A stretch of DNA of 11,705 nt from Thermoleophilia bacterium (GTDB lineage Bacteria; Actinomycetota; Thermoleophilia; Gaiellales; F1-60-MAGs149), in NCBI GenBank assembly GCA_016462095.1, contig JAEMTW010000038.1:1-11705 (forward strand), written 5' to 3'. This document shows, piece after piece, positions 6,432-11,705 of the stretch. Within the stretch, counting starts at the first letter, position 1; each line of letters begins with the position of its first letter. The notes beneath the pieces were generated by a model. That model saw only the letters and a program-made list of their open reading frames with translations, was not told the origin of the DNA and made no database searches. The position numbers and the translations under genes are program-made.

Positions 6432-6551
6432 GTTGATCAGCTTCCTAATGGGGTCAGACCCTTTTAGGAAGTCGGATCAACTAACCGAGCAATCGAGCCG
6501 TCTCTAACTTCCTAAAAGGGTCTGACCCCATTAGGAAGCTGATCAACCTAG
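6428..6551. repeat. 45-bp perfect inverted repeat, REP/BIME-like element
   Basis: Arms 6428-6472 and 6507-6551 are exact reverse complements over 45 nt, separated by 34 nt. The arms contain the inner palindromes CTTCCTAA/TTAGGAAG and GGGTC-A-GACCC. The element exactly fills the space between two convergent genes, overlapping both stop codons. A transcript from either side could fold into a 45-bp hairpin, so it could act as a two-way terminator or an RNase III/3'-end stabilising site, although there is no T-tract. The nested palindromes and paired inverted layout resemble REP units grouped as a BIME, which are spread by Y1-type (RAYT) transposases. That origin is inference: no transposase lies in the window. 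Local A/T content is higher than in the flanking genes. Confidence 0.9.
6431..6482. repeat. Self-contained hairpin unit (left REP-like unit)
   Basis: The left unit folds alone: GTTGATC (6432-6438) pairs with GATCAAC (6475-6481), CTTCCTAA (6441-6448) with TTAGGAAG (6464-6471), and GGGTC with GACCC around a central A, with small internal bulges. The right unit (6508-6538) keeps the two inner stems but lacks the outer one on its inward side. The locus can therefore form either two separate hairpins or one long cruciform. Confidence 0.75.
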
Positions 6552-7696
6552 TCGGGCACCGGATCGCGCGCCACCCACGCCGCGATCACGGCGATCACAC
6601 CCATGCCGGCAAAGGCAATCCAGCCGACGCCGTGGTCGAGCAGGATGCCGGCGATCGGCGTGATGATCAGTGCGAAGACGCCGCCCGTCATGTTGACAAA
6701 GGCAATTCCTGCGGCCGGATAGCGTGGCTCGGCCTTGACGGTCAGCACAAAGATCGCGCTAAAGGGCAAGGCGAAGCTGATGCCAATCACGAGCGACACG
6801 AGCGCGGCCAACCAGGACGGCAATCCAATCGAAAGCACGCCGAGACCAAGCCCGCAGGTCAGCACCGCCGCTGGGCCGATTACACGCCAGCTGACACCAC
6901 GCGCAAACAGCGCGCCACCAATCGGCCGAAAGATCGCCGTCATCGCGAGCAGTGAGAAGCCGATCGCACCAGCCAAGAAACCGGTGATCGCGCCCTCTCG
7001 GAAGTAGATGACGATCCAAGCGCCAACCACGAGGCTGACACCGAAGGTCGCCGAATGGATCAGCGCGAGGCGCCAGAGAGGACCCGACCGCAGCACAGCG
7101 CCGAGATGATCGACCACGTTTCCCGTCTGTGGGCGCGGCTCGTCGCTGTCCTTCGGCCCGAATGCGGCGGCGGCCAGCGCAAAGGCTGCGGCAACAAGAA
7201 AGGTCAGGTGCCACGACCACCCGAAGGAATCAAACGCGGCACCCATCACCAGCGCGAGACCGAGACCAAACGTCGCGGCACCACCAAAGACGCCCGCAAG
7301 AAAGGCGCCGCCGAGCCGGCGACTCCCGTCGAGACCGCCCACGAACACAGGCCCCGTGCCGATACCAACAATCATGCGCGTCACAGCAAGCAACCAGAAG
7401 ACCGGGCTAATCGCACCCAGCAGATTGGCAATTGCGACGAGCACGAAGGCGTAACGCACAAGCTTGAGCGGGCCGTATTTTTGCGCCGGGACGGCGGCCG
7501 GCAACTGCGAGAGCGCGTGCGTGATCAGCACGCCAGTAGTCAACAGTCCGATCATGCCGAGGCTCACTCCAAACTGATCACTGAGCGTCCGCGCGATCGG
7601 TCCGATCAGTGCGAAGTTGTAACCAATGCCGATCGCAATCAGACAGACGCGAGCGATCAGCCCCCACGAAGGCCGGTCAGTGGTGGTCGGAGGCAT
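6548..7696 (-). CDS. MFS transporter
   Basis: This is an integral membrane major facilitator superfamily transporter of 382 residues from the ATG at 7694-7696; a TTG one codon upstream is the alternative start. Hydrophobic stretches fit about 12 membrane helices in two six-helix halves, with a polar central loop near residues 180-195 (PKDSDEPRPQTG). Glycine-rich helices (GIGTGPVFVGG, GGAATFGLGLALVMG) and a degenerate loop 2-3 motif A (VPAQKYGPLKLVR) suggest the cyanate/nitrate-like (CynX/NarK-type) branch of small-anion or organic-acid porters. The substrate is not predictable. It is convergent with the dehydrogenase, divergent from hyuA, and the nearest transporter to both clusters. A GGAAGG about 13 nt upstream is a poor ribosome binding site. 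Its TAG stop lies in the right arm of the inverted repeat. Confidence 0.9.
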   Translation of the reverse strand: MPPTTTDRPSWGLIARVCLIAIGIGYNFALIGPIARTLSDQFGVSLGMIGLLTTGVLITHALSQLPAAVPAQKYGPLKLVRYAFVLVAIANLLGAISPVFWLLAVTRMIVGIGTGPVFVGGLDGSRRLGGAFLAGVFGGAATFGLGLALVMGAAFDSFGWSWHLTFLVAAAFALAAAAFGPKDSDEPRPQTGNVVDHLGAVLRSGPLWRLALIHSATFGVSLVVGAWIVIYFREGAITGFLAGAIGFSLLAMTAIFRPIGGALFARGVSWRVIGPAAVLTCGLGLGVLSIGLPSWLAALVSLVIGISFALPFSAIFVLTVKAEPRYPAAGIAFVNMTGGVFALIITPIAGILLDHGVGWIAFAGMGVIAVIAAWVARDPVPD

Positions 7697-7713
7697 CAAG
7701 GTAAGGTGGCCTT

Positions 7714-7728
7714 CCGGTTTGACACCGG
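7714..7728. promoter_or_regulatory. Inverted repeat over the -35 box, possible operator
   Basis: CCGGT (7714-7718) and ACCGG (7724-7728) flank TTGAC, so a 15-bp palindromic site covers the -35 element of the hyuA promoter and lies 17 bp upstream of the MFS start codon. A repressor bound here could control both divergent genes. Five-bp half-sites can arise by chance in GC-rich DNA, so this is tentative. Confidence 0.35.
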
Positions 7729-7748
7729 CGGGTAATTCACTCTATAAC
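7719..7748 (+). promoter_or_regulatory. Near-consensus sigma70-type promoter facing hyuA
   Basis: TTGACA (7719-7724) is a perfect -35 box. TATAAC (7743-7748) after an 18-nt spacer matches five of six -10 positions. Transcription would begin near 7755 and give a leader of roughly 85 nt before the hyuA ATG. It lies in the 143-bp gap divergent with the MFS gene and is the best promoter match I see in the window. Confidence 0.65.
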
Positions 7749-7828
7749 GCCTTGTCACCAGAGGATTTGTTACAGGAGCCTTCAGAAGTGGGCTATCGTG
7801 CCCCTGGTACGGAGAGAGAAACGCAATC

Positions 7829-7835
7829 GGAGGAG
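7829..7835 (+). promoter_or_regulatory. Ribosome binding site fixing the hyuA start
   Basis: GGAGGAG ends 4 nt before the ATG at 7840. It argues against the in-frame GTG at 7798, whose extra 14 residues (rich in Arg) do not belong to the family N-terminus; HyuA proteins begin just before the IGVDVGGTFTD motif. Confidence 0.75.
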
Positions 7836-7839
7836 CGGG

Positions 7840-9963
7840 ATGAAGCGCATCGGAGTCGATGTTGGTGGCACGTTCACCGACCTCATCTACGTGGATGATC
7901 AGAAGGGCACCGTGCTGGTGCATAAGACGCCGTCGACACCGGCGGACCCATCGATTGCCACAGTCGAGGGAATTGCAACGCTGTGCGAGATGGCGAAGAT
8001 CAAGCCATCCGACCTCGATCAGGTGTTCCACGGCACGACCGTCGCCACCAACATCGTGATCGAGCACAACGGTGCCAACGTCGGCATGATCACGACTGAG
8101 GGCTATCGCGACGTCCTGCATATCGCGCGCCACAAGAAGCCGATGAACTTCTCGCTGTGGCAGAACCTGCCGTGGCAGGCCTACCCGATCGCACGTCGCC
8201 GCAATCGCCTGACCGTCAACGAGCGCATTCTCGCCGACGGCTCGGTGCAGATTCCACTCAACGACCGTGAGGTCCGCGCGCAGGTCCGCAAGTTGAAGAA
8301 GGCGCAGGTCGACGCTGTCGCCGTCTGTCTCCTCTTCTCCTTCCTCAACGACGAGCACGAGAAGCGTGTTGCCGCAATCGTGCGCGAGGAGTTCCCCGAG
8401 GCGTTCATCTCTGTGTCGTCCGAAGTGATCCCGCAGTACCGCGAGTACGAGCGCTTCTCAACTGTTGCCCTCAATGCTTTCGTCGGCCCAAAGGTCGCGC
8501 ACTACGTGCAGCGCTTCGACGCCGAACTGCGCAAGATGGGCGTCAAGACCGGCGTGCAGCTGATGACGAGCGCGGCGGGTGTGGCCACGCCAGAGGCCGC
8601 CAGCAAGCGTCCCGTCAACCTGTTGATGTCGGGTCCGATCGCTGGCGTCGTCGGTGGCATCTGGGCTGGTCGTGTGGCCGGTGAGCCGAACGTGATTACG
8701 CTCGACGTCGGTGGTACCTCTGCCGATATCGGCCTCGCGCAGGACGGCAAGCTGCGCATGAAACACCTGCTCGACACGAAGGTCGGCCCGTACCAGGCGA
8801 TGATCCCGATGGTCGACGTCGACACGATTGGTGCTGGCGGCGGTTCGATCGCCTACATTGACTCGGGTGGCATCTTTCGGGTCGGTCCCCGCTCGGCTGG
8901 TGCCATGCCAGGCCCCGCAGCGTACGACCAGGGCGGCACGGAGCCAACGGCGACCGACGCGATCATCGCGCTCGGCTGGTTGCGTTCCGAATTGTTCCTC
9001 GGTGGCAAGAAGGATCTCCGCGTCGACCTCGCCCGCAAGGCCGTCGAGACGAAGATCGCCAAGCCGTTGAAGCTGACCACCGAAGAGGCCGCACTCGGTA
9101 TCTTCAAGGTGCTCGTGCACTCGATGGTCGATGCGATCGAGCAGTCGTCGGTCCGCAAGGGCTTCGATCCGCGCGAGTTCGCGCTGATTGCCGAAGGTGG
9201 TGGTGGCCCGCTCTTCGCGAGCCACATCGCACCTGAGGTGGGCGTCAAGCACGTGCTGGTGCCGAACTATCCGGGCATCACCGCGGCGCTTGGTCTCCTG
9301 ACCACCGACCTCGTCTACGAGTACACGAAGACGGCCTACGTGATGGCCTCTGAAGTGGTCTCGAATGCGAAGACGCGCTCCACCCTCGAGAAGCAGTTCG
9401 CTGCCCTCGAGAAGGAGGCGATGAAGCAGTTCGCAACCGACAAGATCGATCAGAAGCGCATCCGCTTGGAGCGCATCGTTGATGCCCGTTACGAAGGTCA
9501 GGGCTACGAGCTTCGCGTTGATGCGAAGGCTGGTGCGATTGACGAGAAATGGGTCAAAGCAGTCAAGAACGAGTTCCACGAGGCGCACGAGCGAGAGTTC
9601 TCGCGCCGCTTTGAGGCGGTCGACGTGCAGATCGCGAACATCCGTGTTCGTGCCATCGGTGCGATGCCGGGCCTCAAGCCGACGCTGGTCAAGAAGGGCA
9701 CGAAGACTCCGCCCAAGACTGCACTCAAGCTGACGGCCGACGCCTGGTTCGAAAAGGCCGGCAAGCCCGCCAAGTTCAAGACCAAGTTCTACGAGCGCAC
9801 CGAGCTGCTCGCTGGCAACCACATTGCTGGTCCAGCGATCATCACCCAGTTCGACTCGACGAGCGTCGTCCCGCCCGGCTACACGGCCGACGTGGACAAG
9901 CACGGCAACCTCATCATCAAGTACTCCGCTGCAGTGGCCAAGGCCGCTGAGAGCGGTCACTAA
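7840..9963 (+). CDS. hyuA: Hydantoinase/oxoprolinase/carboxylase family subunit A
   Basis: This 707-residue ATP-dependent HyuA-type subunit pairs with HyuB to open cyclic amides (N-methylhydantoin, 5-oxoproline, caprolactam) or, in related enzymes, to carboxylate ketones such as acetone or acetophenone. In both cases ATP activates a carbonyl or bicarbonate oxygen. The actin-like ATP-binding signature is at 4-14 (IGVDVGGTFTD), with FHGTTVATN at 63-71, a second phosphate loop LDVGGTSADIGL at 288-299, GAGGGSIA at 331-338, GPRSAGAMPGPAAY, and EGGGGPLFA at 452-460 followed by the PNYPGITAALGLL hinge. The C-terminal third (about 500-700) is the less conserved HyuA C-terminal domain. The length is usual for the family, with no disruptions. 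It is driven by the promoter at 7719-7748 and followed after 30 bp by hyuB. Ring-opening versus ketone carboxylation cannot be settled from this sequence. Confidence 0.95.
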   Translation: MKRIGVDVGGTFTDLIYVDDQKGTVLVHKTPSTPADPSIATVEGIATLCEMAKIKPSDLDQVFHGTTVATNIVIEHNGANVGMITTEGYRDVLHIARHKKPMNFSLWQNLPWQAYPIARRRNRLTVNERILADGSVQIPLNDREVRAQVRKLKKAQVDAVAVCLLFSFLNDEHEKRVAAIVREEFPEAFISVSSEVIPQYREYERFSTVALNAFVGPKVAHYVQRFDAELRKMGVKTGVQLMTSAAGVATPEAASKRPVNLLMSGPIAGVVGGIWAGRVAGEPNVITLDVGGTSADIGLAQDGKLRMKHLLDTKVGPYQAMIPMVDVDTIGAGGGSIAYIDSGGIFRVGPRSAGAMPGPAAYDQGGTEPTATDAIIALGWLRSELFLGGKKDLRVDLARKAVETKIAKPLKLTTEEAALGIFKVLVHSMVDAIEQSSVRKGFDPREFALIAEGGGGPLFASHIAPEVGVKHVLVPNYPGITAALGLLTTDLVYEYTKTAYVMASEVVSNAKTRSTLEKQFAALEKEAMKQFATDKIDQKRIRLERIVDARYEGQGYELRVDAKAGAIDEKWVKAVKNEFHEAHEREFSRRFEAVDVQIANIRVRAIGAMPGLKPTLVKKGTKTPPKTALKLTADAWFEKAGKPAKFKTKFYERTELLAGNHIAGPAIITQFDSTSVVPPGYTADVDKHGNLIIKYSAAVAKAAESGH

Positions 9964-9993
9964 CCCCCAACTGCGAGAGAAGAGGCATTCCTA

Positions 9994-11705
9994 ATGGCTG
10001 ATCTGCCCGAAGTAGGCATCAACCCCGGTAAGCCCACCCGCAAGCGGGTGGGGGTCGATCCGATCACGCTGCGCGTGCTCGGTGGTGCGTTCGATGCAAT
10101 TGCACAAGAGATGGCGGGCGTGTTGTTCCGCATGTCGTACTCGTCGATCATCCGCGAATCCGAGGATCTCGGTGCGGGCCTGTTCGACGCTGAGGGTCGC
10201 GAGCTTTGCGAGTCTGAGTCGACGCCGATGCATATTGGCTCGTTGCCGTGGTACATCCGCGGCTTCCTGCATCGCGTTGATAAGAACGAGCTGAAGGAAG
10301 GCGACATCATCATCCACAACCACCCGTATCTGGGTGCGTCGCATACGCCGGATATCGCGGTGGCTGTGCCGATCTTGTGGAAGGGTGAGTTGCTCGGCTT
10401 TGCTGCCGTCACCGCTCACGTCGCCGACGTCGGTGGCTCGTACCCTGGTATCAACGCGGATGCCTTCGACATGTACGCCGAGTCGAAGATCTACAACGGT
10501 CTCAAGTGGTACGAGGGTGGCGTGTTGAATGAGGACCTGGATCGGATGGTCTTCGACAACGTCCGCACCGAGACGATGAACCGCGGCGACATGGAGGCCA
10601 TGAAGGCCGCCTGTATCCTCGGTCGCGATCGTTTTTACCGTCTGCTCGAGAAGTACGGCGCCGACACGTGCATGTCGGCTGCGTACGACTGGATGGACTA
10701 CTCGGAGAAGCGCCTGCGCGCCGAGATTATGAAGCTGCCTGACGGTGAGTACATTGCACCGACGGCGTGGCTCGACGACGACGGTCGCAACCGCGATGTG
10801 CGGCTGCGGGTGGAGACGAAGATCATCGTCAAGGGCGACCATGTGACGGTCGATCTGACCGGCTCAAACGCCGAGGTTCCGACGGGCTACAACGTGCCAT
10901 TCGAGGGGTCGCTGCTGGTTGCCGCGTACTTCGCGATCCGCACGATTCTGCTCGATCAGGACCGTCTCGACGAGCCAGTGCCACAGAACGACGGCATCTT
11001 CCGCTGCGTCGACGTGATCGCGCCAAAGGGGTCGATCTTCAATCCGAACTTCCCTCGCGCCTGCTTCTCGCGCTTCAACCAGTGCCAGCGCGTCGTGGAC
11101 AACACGATCGTCGCGCTGTCGAAGGTTGTGCCGGATCTGGTCACGGCCGGTAACTCGGCCGCGATCCACTTCTGCTCGTACGCGGGCTTCATCCCCGAGA
11201 AGGGCGAGTACTGGCTCTACCTCGAGGTCAATGAGGGCTCGTACGGTGGTCGTAAGGGCCGCGATGGCATGGACTCTGTCGACTGCCTGATGGCAAATAC
11301 GCGCAACAATCCGATCGAGGAGCTGGATATGCGCTTCCCGATGCGAACGGAGCGCTACGAGCTGCGTGACGAGCCGGCGGCGCCGGGTCAGTGGCGCGGG
11401 GGTGTCGGCATTGTCCGCACGAACCGGTTCCTCGAGCCGGGGGCGTACTCCTGTGAGGGCGATCGCCACACCGATCCTCCGCGTGGCATCTTCGGCGGCT
11501 ATGACGGCCTGCCGGCGATGGTCCGCCACCATAAGGCGGGCGGCGGCTACGAGGAGATCCCAGCCAAGGTGACGGGTCTGATGTGCGAGGCCGGTGACGC
11601 GATCCAACTGATCGAACCGAACGGCGGTGGCTACGGCAATCCGCTCAAGCGCGACCCGAAGCTGGTCGTCGAGGATATCCACGACGACTTTACGACGGTC
11701 GAGTT
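9994..11705 (+). CDS. hyuB: Hydantoinase/oxoprolinase/carboxylase family subunit B, 3' end cut by window edge
   Basis: This is the partner of HyuA; 570 residues are visible and the frame is open at the right edge. The start at 9994 has AGAGG (9981-9985) 8 nt upstream. Family blocks: VDPITLRVLGGAFDAIAQEM near the N-terminus; SSIIRESEDLGAGLFD; HNHPYLGASHTPDIAVAVP beginning at His108; AHVADVGGSYPG (His142, Asp145), the likely metal/substrate site; PNFPRACFSRFNQ; QWRGGVG; and NGGGYGNP (543-550), which normally falls close to the end of HyuB. Probably only a short tail is missing. It forms the cytoplasmic catalytic complex with HyuA. The N-terminal extension of about 20 residues before VDPITL is basic and contains a strong DNA/RNA hairpin in its coding sequence. 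Confidence 0.95.
   Translation, partial: MADLPEVGINPGKPTRKRVGVDPITLRVLGGAFDAIAQEMAGVLFRMSYSSIIRESEDLGAGLFDAEGRELCESESTPMHIGSLPWYIRGFLHRVDKNELKEGDIIIHNHPYLGASHTPDIAVAVPILWKGELLGFAAVTAHVADVGGSYPGINADAFDMYAESKIYNGLKWYEGGVLNEDLDRMVFDNVRTETMNRGDMEAMKAACILGRDRFYRLLEKYGADTCMSAAYDWMDYSEKRLRAEIMKLPDGEYIAPTAWLDDDGRNRDVRLRVETKIIVKGDHVTVDLTGSNAEVPTGYNVPFEGSLLVAAYFAIRTILLDQDRLDEPVPQNDGIFRCVDVIAPKGSIFNPNFPRACFSRFNQCQRVVDNTIVALSKVVPDLVTAGNSAAIHFCSYAGFIPEKGEYWLYLEVNEGSYGGRKGRDGMDSVDCLMANTRNNPIEELDMRFPMRTERYELRDEPAAPGQWRGGVGIVRTNRFLEPGAYSCEGDRHTDPPRGIFGGYDGLPAMVRHHKAGGGYEEIPAKVTGLMCEAGDAIQLIEPNGGGYGNPLKRDPKLVVEDIHDDFTTVE
10033..10052 (+). other. GC-rich hairpin in the first codons of hyuB
   Basis: CCCACCCGC (10033-10041) and GCGGGTGGG (10044-10052) are perfect complements separated by AA, giving in practice an 8-bp all-but-one GC stem with a CAAG loop. 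It begins 39 nt after the first base of the hyuB ATG, in codons for Pro-Thr-Arg-Lys-Arg-Val-Gly. It lies beyond the initiating ribosome footprint, so it could slow early elongation or protect a processed mRNA end. No function is proven. Confidence 0.6.

Noticed and set aside
6428..6551. Inverted repeat as the ends of an insertion sequence or a CRISPR-like repeat
   Set aside because: Only 34 nt lie between the arms, so no transposase fits, and there is no repeat-spacer periodicity.
7798..7839. Upstream GTG extension of HyuA
   Set aside because: It adds an Arg-rich stretch without family support, and the ATG at 7840 has a GGAGGAG site directly upstream.
8458..9960. 500-codon open frame antisense to hyuA
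   Set aside because: It lies wholly opposite a clear hyuA gene, has a low-complexity composition rich in Arg, His, Leu and Val, and shows no recognisable domain. Long antisense frames are a by-product of GC-rich codon bias.

Overview
The window is GC-rich bacterial DNA, dense with enzyme genes. The longest gap between genes is about 140 bp. There are no RNA genes, CRISPR arrays, transposase genes or phage genes. Base composition and the kinds of protein (HyuA/HyuB, MaoC-type hydratase, formamidase-like amidase, stand-alone GAF and SnoaL proteins) suggest an environmental high-GC bacterium. An actinobacterial lineage is my first guess and Chloroflexota a second, but the sequence alone does not settle this.

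Left region (1-6431). Eight genes run in one direction: an alpha/beta hydrolase cut by the window start, an aldo/keto reductase, a single-domain GAF protein, an acetamidase/formamidase-family amidase, a MaoC-type hydratase, a SnoaL-like small protein, a PEP-mutase/isocitrate-lyase superfamily C-C lyase, and an iron-type alcohol dehydrogenase of the hydroxyacid-oxoacid transhydrogenase (ADHFE1/HOT) subfamily. Most junctions are ATGA, TGATG or GTGA overlaps or gaps of a few bases. The one clear break is a 49-bp gap before the hydratase, which has its own good ribosome binding site. This looks like a catabolic operon. It could take a carbonyl- or amide-containing compound through hydrolysis, hydration, retro-aldol cleavage and reduction of a semialdehyde or oxo-acid. 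The substrate cannot be read from the sequence.

Boundary (6428-6551). Two 45-nt arms form a perfect inverted repeat around a 34-nt centre, and the left unit is itself a nested hairpin. It looks like a REP/BIME-type element between two convergent genes. The TAG stop codons of both flanking genes lie inside the arms, and they are the only TAG stops among the genes whose ends are visible.

Right region (6548-11705). An MFS transporter on the minus strand is divergent from a hyuA-hyuB pair (ATP-dependent hydantoinase/oxoprolinase/carboxylase family). The 143-bp divergent gap holds a near-consensus sigma70-type promoter facing hyuA, with a small inverted repeat lying over its -35 box. hyuB runs off the right edge close to its expected C-terminus. 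Uptake by the MFS protein and ATP-dependent ring opening or carboxylation by HyuAB could feed the left cluster, but that link rests only on proximity.
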